From assembly GCF_000015285.1 (NCBI RefSeq), contig NC_008709.1, forward strand, positions 2,976,001 to 3,040,000: 64,000 nt of DNA, read 5' to 3'. Below are positions 18,616-27,169 of this stretch, one piece after another (the first letter of the stretch is position 1; every line of letters begins with the position of its first letter). The notes beneath the pieces were generated by a model. That model made no database searches and had not been told where the DNA came from. It worked only from the letters and a program-made list of their open reading frames with translations. This stretch comes from Psychromonas ingrahamii 37 (GTDB lineage: Bacteria > Pseudomonadota > Gammaproteobacteria > Enterobacterales > Psychromonadaceae). The translations under genes were made by a program, and so were the position numbers.

Positions 18616-19242
18616 ATGCATAAAAAAATGTATTATCTGCTACGGACAGTACAAATTTCAAGTTTATTGATTATCTGTAGCATTATTGCCTATCAATTTA
18701 TAAGCTTACGTAATACTTCTGATGGGATTCGTTATCAGCAAACAGAAAGGTTTTCATATTCATTAACAAACCTGGCAGCCTCGGAGGCCTCTCGTTATCT
18801 GTCACAGCAGAAGAATGAAGATTTACAGTTACTTATCAGTGAGTTAACAGATGATCCTATCGTCAGAGATGTAACAATATACGATCAGTTTGGAAAAATA
18901 ATTTTCCAATCAGAAGATGCGCTGCCATTACCTATATTGCTCAACATAGCGTCTTCCGATGATAAGCGAGCGCAGGGGATTATTCCGCAGATAGCCGAAC
19001 TTTATAAAGACAATGAGAAGATTGGTTATATTAGGATCGCTCTTGAGCAGGGAAAAATTCTTAGCTTAATTAATGATTATCAGGAAAAAAGTTTTTCAAC
19101 CATGTTGTTATTATTTGTCTTATCTTTTTTAGTCGGCACTATTGCCATGGCACTGTTTTTTAGAAGAATTGAAGCACTTTATTCTCGCCTTTCAGGCCTA
19201 ATATCTAAATTAGTGACGCAAAACCAACAATATTTTAAATAA
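18616..19242 (+). CDS. ytjB: AhpA/YtjB-family inner membrane protein
   Basis: A 208-residue protein with two membrane segments (residues ~12-32 and ~155-178) around a periplasmic PAS-like region (TDDPIVRDVTIYDQFGKIIF; YIRIALEQGKI). This is the layout of the SMP/YtjB proteins encoded divergently from serB. GAGGAAT lies seven bases before the ATG. The family has no settled biochemical function. A bidirectional terminator separates it from sodB. Confidence 0.75.
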   Translation: MHKKMYYLLRTVQISSLLIICSIIAYQFISLRNTSDGIRYQQTERFSYSLTNLAASEASRYLSQQKNEDLQLLISELTDDPIVRDVTIYDQFGKIIFQSEDALPLPILLNIASSDDKRAQGIIPQIAELYKDNEKIGYIRIALEQGKILSLINDYQEKSFSTMLLLFVLSFLVGTIAMALFFRRIEALYSRLSGLISKLVTQNQQYFK

Positions 19243-19283
19243 TAATAAGATATATTAATTCAATAATTATACTCTCGCCCATA

Positions 19284-19315
19284 AAAAAACCTTAATATAA
19301 AAATTAAGGTTTTTA
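19284..19315. terminator. Bidirectional terminator between ytjB and sodB
   Basis: AAAAACCTTAAT pairs with ATTAAGGTTTTT with a short A-rich loop; A- and T-tracts on each side allow use from both strands. The two convergent genes end on either side of it. Confidence 0.8.
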
Positions 19316-19396
19316 TTATTAACAACAGCCGAACTGCTTAGCTGGCTCTCTTCAAAGATTTAAAGGGGCAGCATGCAGATAAAATAAAGCTGTTAA

Positions 19397-19978
19397 TTAT
19401 GCTAGGTTTTTAGCCACAAAATCCCAGTTAACTAATGCCCAGAAACCATTTAAGTAGTTAGGACGAGCGTTACGGTAATCGATGTAATATGCATGTTCCC
19501 ATAGATCAACAGTCAATAGTGGTGTTACTGTTGCGTCTGTTAATGGGGTAGCTGCATTTGATGTGTTAACAATATCCAGTGAACCGTCTTCTTTTTTCAC
19601 AAGCCAAGTCCACGATGAACCAAAGTTATTAACTGCTCGATCATTCCAAGCTGCTTTGAATTCTGCAAACGAACCAAAACTTGAATTAATTGCATCTGCA
19701 ACAGCACCAGTAGGTTCGCCACCCGCATTAGGTGCCAGACAGTTCCAGTAGAACGTATGGTTCCAAACTTGTGCTGCATTGTTAAACAGAGGTCCTTTAG
19801 AAGATTTAATGATATCTTCTAATGATTTTTCAGCCAAATCAGTACCTTCAACTAGCCCATTTAATTTTGAAACATAAGTTGCATGATGTTTGCCGTGATG
19901 AAATTCAAGAGTCTCAGCAGAAATGTGTGGTTCTAACGCATCGATTGCAAAGGGTAATGCTGGTAATTCAAAAGCCAT
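19397..19978 (-). CDS. sodB: Superoxide dismutase [Fe]
   Basis: A 193-residue cytoplasmic iron superoxide dismutase. The start at 19,978 has GGAG upstream and gives the conserved N-terminus MAFELPALPFA; the five extra residues of the longer frame are not needed. Metal ligands lie in ETLEFHHGKHHATYV, QVWNHTFYWNCL and VDLWEHAYYIDYRN. The AAQVWNHTFYW context is typical of the Fe type over the Mn type. It is monocistronic and flanked by a shared terminator. Confidence 0.96.
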   Translation of the reverse strand: MAFELPALPFAIDALEPHISAETLEFHHGKHHATYVSKLNGLVEGTDLAEKSLEDIIKSSKGPLFNNAAQVWNHTFYWNCLAPNAGGEPTGAVADAINSSFGSFAEFKAAWNDRAVNNFGSSWTWLVKKEDGSLDIVNTSNAATPLTDATVTPLLTVDLWEHAYYIDYRNARPNYLNGFWALVNWDFVAKNLA

Positions 19979-20198
19979 GTTTGTAATCTCCAATTTATAT
20001 AGTTAATTTATATAGTTATGAGTGATAGGATTATTACTATCATTTTTGATCTTAACTTATTGTAATAGTCCCCAAGAAAATGATCCATGTCAATGAAAGT
20101 TTATGATAAAGTAGATTTAATTAGTCCATATTTATAAAGCATTCTGACTGTGCTAGAGTATGGGCACGATCCCAATAACATAATTACCGGATATAAAA

Positions 20199-20537
20199 AT
20201 GGAAACATTAGATAAAATCAAAAGCCAAATCAGTGAAAATACAGTATTGCTTTACATGAAAGGCTCGCCAAAATTACCCAGCTGCGGCTTTTCATCACAG
20301 GCTTCTCAAGCACTAATGCAATGTGGTCACCCTTTTGCTTACGTAGATATTCTACAAAACCCAGATATTCGCGCAGAGCTACCAAAATATGCAAACTGGC
20401 CAACCTTCCCACAACTATGGATCGCTGGTGAGTTAGTAGGTGGTTGCGATATTATCATGGAAATGTCACAACAAGGTGAATTAAAACCTATTGTTGAACA
20501 AGCAGTTGCTGCAACAGCAACAGCTGAGTCAGAATAA
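20199..20537 (+). CDS. grxD: Monothiol glutaredoxin, Grx4 type
   Basis: A 112-residue monothiol glutaredoxin with active site CGFS at residues 29-32 (KLPSCGFSSQ), a glutathione-binding WPTFPQLWI segment and GGCDIIMEM. Grx4 proteins bind and deliver [2Fe-2S] clusters, usually with BolA partners. Slightly extended alanine-rich tail. A terminator lies 17 bp past the stop. Divergent from sodB, a common pairing. Confidence 0.95.
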   Translation: METLDKIKSQISENTVLLYMKGSPKLPSCGFSSQASQALMQCGHPFAYVDILQNPDIRAELPKYANWPTFPQLWIAGELVGGCDIIMEMSQQGELKPIVEQAVAATATAESE

Positions 20538-20554
20538 AGGCTGAATCACACCAG

Positions 20555-20585
20555 AAAAAAGGGATACTGAATGTATCCCTTTTTT
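20555..20585 (+). terminator. Rho-independent terminator after grxD
   Basis: AAAAAAGGGATAC / GTATCCCTTTTTT form a perfect stem around a TGAAT loop with a trailing T-tract. Confidence 0.92.
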
Positions 20586-20650
20586 ATTGTCTAAGAATAA
20601 ACGCGACGTCAGCACAATATTAAACTGAAAAGTCATACCCTACCCCCCGC

Positions 20651-21274
20651 TTAAACCGGCGCGAGTGGCCAACCTCCTAATGCCTTCAATTTATTTACCA
20701 TATAAAAAAACAGATCTGCAGTCACTTCCGTATCATATAAAGCCGAATGTGCCTGCTTATTATCATAGGGAATACTTGCCTGTTGGCAGGCTTTCGCAAG
20801 AACCGTTTGTCCCAGAATCAAACCGGCCATGCTGGCAGTATCAAAGCTCACAAAAGGATGGAATGGCATACGTTTTAAGTTGCAGCGTTCAGTGGCTTTA
20901 TTAATAAAACCTTGATCAAATGTGGCGTTATGCGCAACGATAATTGACCGGTTACAGAGGTTTTGCTTTTGATGTTTACGCACTAATTTAAATATCTCGG
21001 TGAGTGCATCCCGTTCATCCACCGCAGCACGCAGAGGATTAAAAGGATCAATACCGGTAAAGGCTAAGGCTTTCGGATCTAAATTTGCACCTTCAAAAGG
21101 CAACACATTAAAATGAATTTTTTCAGCAGCAAAAAGATAACCTTGTGAATCCATCGCTGGTAAAATCGCCGCTATTTCTAAAATAGCATCAGTTTGCGCA
21201 TTAAGACCAGAAGTTTCAATATCAATAATGACCGGAAAAAAGCCTCGAAAACGCTTGTCCAATAAGTTTTCCAT
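20651..21274 (-). CDS. rnt: Ribonuclease T
   Basis: A 207-residue DEDD-family exoribonuclease that trims tRNA and other stable RNA 3' ends. ExoI motif [11 protein letters not shown] (D18, E20), Exo[11 protein letters not shown] and Exo[17 protein letters not shown] are all intact. The RNase T-specific N-terminus (RFRGFFPV) is present. Length is close to the E. coli protein (215). It reads convergently toward grxD. Confidence 0.95.
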   Translation of the reverse strand: MENLLDKRFRGFFPVIIDIETSGLNAQTDAILEIAAILPAMDSQGYLFAAEKIHFNVLPFEGANLDPKALAFTGIDPFNPLRAAVDERDALTEIFKLVRKHQKQNLCNRSIIVAHNATFDQGFINKATERCNLKRMPFHPFVSFDTASMAGLILGQTVLAKACQQASIPYDNKQAHSALYDTEVTADLFFYMVNKLKALGGWPLAPV

Positions 21275-21380
21275 AATTTACTCTAGGTCTCAATAAAAAA
21301 AGCGATTATACCCATGCAGCCTGTAAATGCGAGTTTCAATGTGCGGAGCAGAGTAAGTTATTAAACAAACATTCATAAAA

Positions 21381-21713
21381 TTATTTTTTTATTTTACTCA
21401 GTAAATCCGCAAAGGGATTATAGGTGGCACTCACGTGCTCATCGTCACCCGCCTTAACGCTGCTGCCGTAGAGGTCAGCCTGAGTATATTTATCATGTTC
21501 ATGGTCGTGACAATAGATACATAATAACTCCCAGTTGCTGCCATCTGCCGGATTATTGGCATGGTCATGGTCAACATGATGGACAGTTAACTCGCGCAGA
21601 TTTGAATAAACAAATTCACGCGCACACTTTCCACAGACCCAAGGAAATAATTTTAATGCTTTATCTCGATAATCGCTTTCTAAACTTTTATAATTACTGG
21701 GTATATAAGCCAT
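21381..21713 (-). CDS. yajD: HNH nuclease family protein YajD
   Basis: A 110-residue HNH-fold protein. Two CxxC pairs frame the metal finger (CGKCAREF; LLCIYCHDHEH), with the catalytic HHVDHDHANN between them. This is the YajD pattern of E. coli and Vibrio. Nuclease activity is inferred from the fold; the cellular role of YajD is unknown. Start ATG at 21,713. No operon partner. Confidence 0.85.
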   Translation of the reverse strand: MAYIPSNYKSLESDYRDKALKLFPWVCGKCAREFVYSNLRELTVHHVDHDHANNPADGSNWELLCIYCHDHEHDKYTQADLYGSSVKAGDDEHVSATYNPFADLLSKIKK

Positions 21714-21787
21714 TGGTACCTTCCACTGTTCTTGATTAGTGTGAATATTCTAACGCTTAAGCTCTGTAGTGAATAGTCATTTTATAA

Positions 21788-22084
21788 ATGCTCAATAATC
21801 TTTCCAATAACAACAGCGTGGCGACAGGACTTCAGAGTACAGCCTCGGGACAAAAAAGAAAAATTAGCGCAATCAGAAATTTAATTTTAATGCTTGGCAA
21901 GAACCAACGTCATATTCAGACAGCCGAGACTCGATGGTCTGAATCAAACACCCAAACAATACCTGACGTCGCACTGCCAAAAACAAATCAAAATTTAACC
22001 TGCACAAGTCCCTTACCCAGATTAATAGTTAAAAATGGCAGCACTGTCGCTTTACACTATTCATTGATAAACATCTGCTTTTAG
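21788..22084 (+). CDS. Doubtful 98-residue open reading frame
   Basis: A frame of 98 codons with ATG start but no ribosome binding site, no recognisable domain and no hydrophobic or structured pattern beyond a basic stretch (GQKRKISAIRN). It fills most of the gap between yajD and the YhcB-like gene. It could be a chance frame. The remaining 22,085-22,336 holds nothing obvious except an AT-rich promoter-like zone before 22,337. Confidence 0.2.
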   Translation: MLNNLSNNNSVATGLQSTASGQKRKISAIRNLILMLGKNQRHIQTAETRWSESNTQTIPDVALPKTNQNLTCTSPLPRLIVKNGSTVALHYSLINICF

Positions 22085-22347
22085 AGAAAAAAAAGGCAGG
22101 GAAACGATCGGGTCTAAATTAATACCAAAAGCATGAAGTTTATCGAATGGCGATTATAACTCTGATTGATTGACTGTTATCTCTCATCCAGCCACGAATA
22201 CTTAGCTAATGAGTTTGCATAATTTAAAATCGCGCTTATTCTTATCCTACTTTGACTAAAGTTTTTCTGCATCGTCTTAATCTATATTATTCAAATAGTT
22301 ATACCGATGACGTGGTGGTTTATTATATATTATATTAAGGAGTGGAT

Positions 22348-22962
22348 ATGACAGAAATAAGCGGAATGTTGATTTTTATTATCAGCGGATTTGTTGGTGG
22401 CATCATCGGTTTTGTTATTAGTCGTATAACCTCAGGCAGCAGGCAACAAGGGCAGAGTAATACCAAAGCAGAGCTGGACAAGACCAAAGCTGAGCTGGAC
22501 AAGACCAAAGCTGAGCTGGACAAGACCAAAGCAGAGCTGGACAAGACCAAAGCTGAGCTGGACAAGACCAAAGCTGAGCTGGACAAGACCAAAGCTGAGC
22601 TGGACAAGACCAGAGCTGAGCTGGACAAGACCAAAGTAGAACTGGATAATTACAAATTTCAGGTCAGTAACCACTTTTCCGACAGCGCTAAACTGATGGG
22701 ACAGATCGCCAGCAGTTATCAAGCGTTGTATACCCATATGGCTGGCCAATCGAAGGCTCTGCTCGACGCGAACAAGACTGGTGTGCCCTTTCCGCAACTG
22801 GAAATACCACTTGCAAAAAAATCGGCACAAGAAACTGTGGAAGAAGCACTGGCAGCAAAAAAAGAAGCATCACAATCAGATACTGCGAAAAAGATTCGCG
22901 AGATAAAAGCTAAAGAGGTTCTTGAGATCAAAGCGAAAGATTGGATGCTCCAAATCGAATAA
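22348..22962 (+). CDS. zapG: YhcB/ZapG-family (DUF1043) membrane coiled-coil protein with expanded repeat
   Basis: A 204-residue inner-membrane protein. AAGGAG six bases before the ATG at 22,348 fixes the start. Residues 4-24 form the membrane segment (MLIFIISGFVGGIIGFVISR region). Next are nine tandem seven-residue units of the TKAELDK type. The family core is LDNYKFQVSNHFSDSAKLM followed by ASSYQALYTHMA, which matches E. coli YhcB (LDEYREELVSHFARSAELL). YhcB/ZapG links envelope growth with division. The repeat lengthens the coiled coil well beyond the E. coli protein. The acid/base tail (AAKKEAS, IKAKEVLEIKAKDW) is also unusual. Confidence 0.82.
   Translation: MTEISGMLIFIISGFVGGIIGFVISRITSGSRQQGQSNTKAELDKTKAELDKTKAELDKTKAELDKTKAELDKTKAELDKTKAELDKTRAELDKTKVELDNYKFQVSNHFSDSAKLMGQIASSYQALYTHMAGQSKALLDANKTGVPFPQLEIPLAKKSAQETVEEALAAKKEASQSDTAKKIREIKAKEVLEIKAKDWMLQIE
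22462..22650 (+). repeat. Nine-unit 21-bp minisatellite inside the YhcB-like gene
   Basis: Nine adjacent 21-bp units of the type ACCAAAGCTGAGCTGGACAAG run from 22,462. Units 1-8 differ at only one or two bases; unit 9 is more diverged. Because 21 is divisible by three, gain or loss of a unit keeps the frame and shifts coiled-coil length by one heptad. The near-identity of units points to recent expansion. Confidence 0.95.
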
Positions 22963-23221
22963 TTAAGAGATTACCCATTCAAGTGAGCTTGCATTACGAT
23001 CACAGTAATAACCTTGAACCTTGACTATGATTAATCCGCTGATTAATCATAGTCAGATACGAATATAAGATAACCTCACCAGCAATGATATTTGATGGTT
23101 ACCCCTCAATAAGTTAAACTTTCTTTCAGCAGGATCACTGTCGATCATTCCTACAATCACATTTAGTACCCCAAGAACCACCCCATTGGATACTATATAA
23201 AACAAAAGAGTTTAAAATCAA

Positions 23222-24160
23222 ATGAGTAAAGCTAATATCCAATGGTTTCCCGGGCACATGCACAAAGCACACAAGCAAATCAAAGAGGTCTTGCCTCAGG
23301 TTGATATAATTATTGAAGTCGTTGATGCACGCATTCCCTATAGCAGTGAAAACCCGCTCATTGCTCATATCCGCGAAAATACCCCCTGTATTAAAGTACT
23401 CAATAAATCAGATTTAGCCGATCCTGAGATTACGGCACAGTGGATCACTTATTTAGAGCAGGAGCAGGGTATAAAAGCACTTGCCATTACCACCAGCAAA
23501 CCTGAGCAAGTACATCAAATAACCAAACTGTGTGAACAGATGTTACCCCATAAATTAGGCCAAGATAAACAGATTAGAGCCATGATCATGGGCATTCCAA
23601 ATGTTGGAAAATCAACCATTATCAATATATTAGCAGATCGGATTATCGCAAAAACAGGTAACGAGCCCGCCGTCACTAAACAACAGCAGCGGATCCGCCT
23701 ACCAAGCGGAATCATGCTTTCCGATACACCCGGGTTTTTATGGCCTAAAATCGAAAATGCAAATTCTGGATACCGTCTTGCCGTTACCGGCGCCATCAAA
23801 GATACTGCAATTGAATATGAAGATATCGCTTATTATGCTGCTGAGTACCTGCTGGCGAATTATCCCGAACGTTTAAAAAAACGTTACGAACTGGAAACCT
23901 TGCCCGAGAGTGACCATGAATTAATGGAAGCTATTGCATTGCGCCGAGGCTGTTTACGCGCCGGAGGTCATTTTGATATCTATAAAGTTTCCACCATTTT
24001 ACTTAATGAATTAAGATCCGGTGCACTAGGTCCCTTAAGTATTGAAACGCCGGAAATGGCAACAGTAGAAAAAGTGGCAGTGGCGGCGCTAATGGCTGAG
24101 CAGGCAGAAAATAAAATAGAAAAGAAAAAATCTCGAAAACGTAACTATAAAAGTCGTTAA
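23222..24160 (+). CDS. ylqF: Ribosome biogenesis GTPase YlqF/RbgA
   Basis: A 312-residue circularly permuted GTPase that assists late assembly of the large ribosomal subunit. The motif order is G4 (VLNKSDL, residues ~55-61), then G1 (GIPNVGKST, ~125-133), then G3 (LSDTPGFLWP), which is the permuted arrangement. The N-terminus (IQWFPGHMHKA) and VVDARIPYSSENPL are family signatures. The C-terminus ends in a basic KKKSRKRNYKSR tail suited to RNA contact. A terminator follows. Confidence 0.94.
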   Translation: MSKANIQWFPGHMHKAHKQIKEVLPQVDIIIEVVDARIPYSSENPLIAHIRENTPCIKVLNKSDLADPEITAQWITYLEQEQGIKALAITTSKPEQVHQITKLCEQMLPHKLGQDKQIRAMIMGIPNVGKSTIINILADRIIAKTGNEPAVTKQQQRIRLPSGIMLSDTPGFLWPKIENANSGYRLAVTGAIKDTAIEYEDIAYYAAEYLLANYPERLKKRYELETLPESDHELMEAIALRRGCLRAGGHFDIYKVSTILLNELRSGALGPLSIETPEMATVEKVAVAALMAEQAENKIEKKKSRKRNYKSR

Positions 24161-24182
24161 TTAAGATGAGATAATTAATTTG

Positions 24183-24202
24183 AGGGCCATAACGGCCCTT
24201 TT
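24183..24202 (+). terminator. Terminator between ylqF and lipoprotein gene
   Basis: AGGGCC-ATAAC-GGCCCT stem with TTTT following on the plus strand. It lies between two convergent stop codons. Confidence 0.8.
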
Positions 24203-24203
24203 A

Positions 24204-24803
24204 TCAGTTTGATTCAATCATATCTGACTGCCATTTGAAGACACCGTCAAACTGCTCACAGTCCTGCATTGACTCACTACTATTCTCAATATAGACCTGC
24301 TGTACTGCTGAGACCGGATAAGATAAATACGCCGAACATTGGGCACTTTGTCCATTACCAATCACCACCTTTGCCCCTGCTTTTAATTGACACTGGGTTA
24401 ATTTATCTAACGGTGACCATTGATAACAGATTTCATAATCATTACGGTATAAACTGACCTTCCCAGTTGGTTTATTAAATGCCCACCAGCTCCCCATTTG
24501 ACTACTTGGATTAGTACTGTTCCAGGAACGATGCAGCGGCAGAGTCTGTCCCGGTTTAAGTTGATATACCTTACCCTGACATAATTTTCCCTGTTCAGGA
24601 CTTCCTAAAGCACGCTGCAGCATTTCACGATCATCGGACACCGCAAACAATTGAGCGACCTGCGGATCTAATTCAACGCTGCCAATACATTGACTCTCCT
24701 CACTGTTAACCGGCCCCTGTTCATCAGGTTGGACTGGCCTGGCAGGTTGCATTGTACAGGCTGATAAATACATTAAACCGAGTGCAGAAATGATTTTTTT
24801 CAT
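24204..24803 (-). CDS. Predicted lipoprotein of unknown function
   Basis: A 199-residue protein with a lipoprotein signal (MKKIISALGLMYLSACTMQ; lipobox LSAC, cysteine at 16). The mature part has repeated cysteines (ESQCIGSVEL, GKLCQGKVY, YEICYQWS, LTQCQLKAG, AQCSAYLS, MQDCEQFDG), likely forming disulfides in the periplasm. I do not recognise the family. It stands alone and reads toward ylqF. Confidence 0.7.
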   Translation of the reverse strand: MKKIISALGLMYLSACTMQPARPVQPDEQGPVNSEESQCIGSVELDPQVAQLFAVSDDREMLQRALGSPEQGKLCQGKVYQLKPGQTLPLHRSWNSTNPSSQMGSWWAFNKPTGKVSLYRNDYEICYQWSPLDKLTQCQLKAGAKVVIGNGQSAQCSAYLSYPVSAVQQVYIENSSESMQDCEQFDGVFKWQSDMIESN

Positions 24804-25382
24804 ACTCGTTCCTTTAAACTTAAAAAACCAATAAATGACTGATAGCGATTAAAATAGATCAGTGTAGCTTAGTATTTTGTTTTTAAAATAACATCAATCA
24901 CTAAAGCACTATTCCAGTTAAGTTTTGATAAGAAAATAGGAGCTGCATTTGTTTATATACCCAAATCACGAGTGGCCAGCAATGAACTACGATTAGCGAG
25001 CTTCAAGCCTTCAAGCCTTCAGCCTTTCAGCTTCGAGAGGCGAGTTATGAGTTATGAATCATGTTTTTTCGCTTAAAAACAGCTTATGCTTAAGTATCAA
25101 TTAACTATTCAGTCGCTAAATACAAATATCTGCCGGCGGGCGCATAATAATGGATAAGCCAACTGCCATAGAAAAATCGTGGCATGTTTAAATAGGAATG
25201 TGACATAACAGGAATGTACTAAAAAAAATCTCGCAAAAATCAATCAAAACGCGACGCTATTAGCTGATACAATCCCTTATCGGGGCAAAAGCGACTTCGA
25301 TTGTTCGGCATCCTCACTCCTGATTTTTTCCCTATTTTAAGGAATTGTGGCGACTTTCATAATATGGAAAAACGAGATACTA
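24804..25382. other. 579-bp region without a recognisable gene
   Basis: Around 24,985-25,060 the DNA contains imperfect direct copies of CTTCAAGC and CTTCAGC followed by GAGTTATGA twice. These resemble the AAGCTCGAAG-type repeats at 34,700-34,960. The rest is AT-rich with no sustained frame. It probably includes the promoter for the cls region. Confidence 0.5.
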
Positions 25383-25487
25383 ATGTACTTTTTTAACTTT
25401 TTGAGGCGCCTCCTCTTTAGTGGCCCGCTTATTCTCTGGCTCTATAATCTAAAGCGCAATCTCACCTTGAAGGCGATTTTTCTCTGA
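25383..25487 (+). CDS. Possible small basic leader protein upstream of cls
   Basis: A 34-residue frame (begins MYFFNFLRRLLFSGP, ends LTLKAIFL) lies 26 bp before cls on the same strand. It is amphipathic and basic, as small membrane-associated proteins are. The ribosome binding site is weak and I know no homologue. It might be a cotranslated partner of the synthase or a leader peptide. Confidence 0.35.
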   Translation: MYFFNFLRRLLFSGPLILWLYNLKRNLTLKAIFL

Positions 25488-25513
25488 TTATCCAAGACAT
25501 ATGGAACTTTTTT

Positions 25514-26905
25514 ATGCAGAACAACTTTTTTGAGTATTTAACACTCAACAGTGTTTTTATCGTAACCGAAATTATTATCGTGTTTACTATGCTGCACATG
25601 CTCTACCAAAGACGTTCTCCGACGAGTATCATCTCCTGGCTTCTACTGATGATCATTCTCCCCTATTTCTCTCTTGTACTTTATTTTCTGATAGGTGTTC
25701 GCAAACGTCCGGTTAGAAAGAAAAAATCATCTCTGCATGTCAAAAGTACCAGCGAAAGTAACGGAAAAATTAACAGCATAGACGGTATTATACGCGCTAA
25801 CGGTCTTGCCGGAGCAAGTGAGCATAACAGTTTTGAGTTTATCAGTGACAGCGTCAACGCCTACAACACGTTAATAAATGAAATCAAAAATGCGAAAAAG
25901 AGCATCAGTTTCAGTACCTATATCCTAAAACAAGACAAGGTCACTAAAACAATCATTGATGCCCTGATAGAGAAAGAGTCAAGCGGTGTTCATGTGCGAC
26001 TGCTACTCGATTCACTCGGTTCCTATCAACTCTACTTTTTTCAGGGCCCACTGCTAAAACTCAGAAGAGCGGGATGCGAAGTCCACTTTTTTATGCCGCT
26101 ACTTCGTCTGCCCTATCAAAACTCCATTAATCTGCGCAACCATCGTAAAATCTATCTCTTTGACGAGACCACCTTGCTTACCGGAGGAATGAATCTATCA
26201 AAGAAGTATATGGGGCCCGCAAAAAAACAGGATCAGTGCGAAGATATTCTGTTCAAAACTCAAGGGGATGCAGCCTATCAGTATGCCCAGATCTTTGAAG
26301 CTGACTGGGCCTATGCTTCCGACTCTCCCCAGCGACAAGCGACTCGGCCCTTACAAAAAGTCTGTGGCGATGCTTATATCCAAGTTGTGCCCTCTGGGCC
26401 CGATATCAAAGGTGATGCCCTTTTTGAAGCACTGATCAGTGCAATTCACTCGGCTAAAGAGCGCATCTGGATAGTCACCCCCTACTTTCTGCCCGATGAG
26501 ACCTTAATGCATGCGCTAAAGATTGCCAAACACAATGGCGTCGATATCAAACTTATCACACCTAAGCAGTCCGATCATTTAGTCGCCGACCTTGGCCGCA
26601 GTTCCTACATGCGAGAACTGCAGGAAGAAGGAATCAATCTGGTCTTATATAATGGTAAGATGCTGCATGCCAAAGCCATTCTGTTTGACCAGGATGCCGT
26701 TATGATAGGCTCAGTCAATATTGACAACCGCTCCCTGCTGCTTAATTACGAAGTTGTCAGCTTTGCCTATTCTAAAGCTATTATCTCCGAGATAGAAAAA
26801 TGGATGCAGGGTTTTATCACCAATGCTGACACGCAAATGAAAGAAGCCTCCAGGCTCCGTTGTATTGCAGAAAATTTTATGCGTATCTTAGCCCCTCAAC
26901 TCTAG
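25514..26905 (+). CDS. cls: Cardiolipin synthase (phospholipase D family)
   Basis: A 463-residue inner-membrane enzyme that joins two phosphatidylglycerol molecules into cardiolipin. Two N-terminal membrane helices (residues ~10-30 and ~38-60) carry the PLD_nuclease_N motif. Two HKD motifs follow: NHRKIYLFDETTLLTGGMN (~213-231) and HAKAILFDQDAVMIGSVN (~388-405), both with intact His, Lys and Asp. The stop codon TAG overlaps the first bases of a MITE-like element, so the last codons sit at an insertion boundary. Confidence 0.92.
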   Translation: MQNNFFEYLTLNSVFIVTEIIIVFTMLHMLYQRRSPTSIISWLLLMIILPYFSLVLYFLIGVRKRPVRKKKSSLHVKSTSESNGKINSIDGIIRANGLAGASEHNSFEFISDSVNAYNTLINEIKNAKKSISFSTYILKQDKVTKTIIDALIEKESSGVHVRLLLDSLGSYQLYFFQGPLLKLRRAGCEVHFFMPLLRLPYQNSINLRNHRKIYLFDETTLLTGGMNLSKKYMGPAKKQDQCEDILFKTQGDAAYQYAQIFEADWAYASDSPQRQATRPLQKVCGDAYIQVVPSGPDIKGDALFEALISAIHSAKERIWIVTPYFLPDETLMHALKIAKHNGVDIKLITPKQSDHLVADLGRSSYMRELQEEGINLVLYNGKMLHAKAILFDQDAVMIGSVNIDNRSLLLNYEVVSFAYSKAIISEIEKWMQGFITNADTQMKEASRLRCIAENFMRILAPQL

Positions 26906-27169
26906 GGTCTGCTGACCTTTGGAGTACAAATTTTGTTCAATTTAAACGTATTCTGAGCAAGGCATGCTTCGTTCACATAGTTATTCTATGTAAACGACGC
27001 ATAACGCAGCGCAGGACGCTTTTAGATGAACCCGAAAGGCAGCATTTGTAGATACGATCGACTATGTTATCGCCTACTTATGTAGAATAACGACAGGTTG
27101 CAGGCTCTGCCTTGTATAAAGCACCCACAAATTGCTGTATAAATGCACACGAAAGGTCAACAGACCCTA
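26903..27169. mobile_element. MITE-like element with 18-bp terminal inverted repeats
   Basis: TAGGGTCTGCTGACCTTT at the left end (26,903-26,920) matches the reverse complement of AAAGGTCAACAGACCCTA at the right end (27,152-27,169) with one mismatch. The 267-bp interior has no coding capacity of its own. Size, termini and position between two genes fit a non-autonomous miniature transposable element. The left end overlaps the cls stop codon and the right end lies inside the next open frame. I recognise the GGGTCTG.TGACC end as a type common in marine gammaproteobacteria, from memory only. Confidence 0.75.

Noticed and set aside
22462..22650. Regular repeats considered as a CRISPR array
   Set aside because: Units are adjacent without unique spacers, in frame and coding; no cas genes are in the window.
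22335..22830. Long minus-strand frames rich in VLSSSAL and FGLVQLS repeats
   Set aside because: Shadows of the 21-bp minisatellite in the YhcB-like gene; no ribosome binding site.
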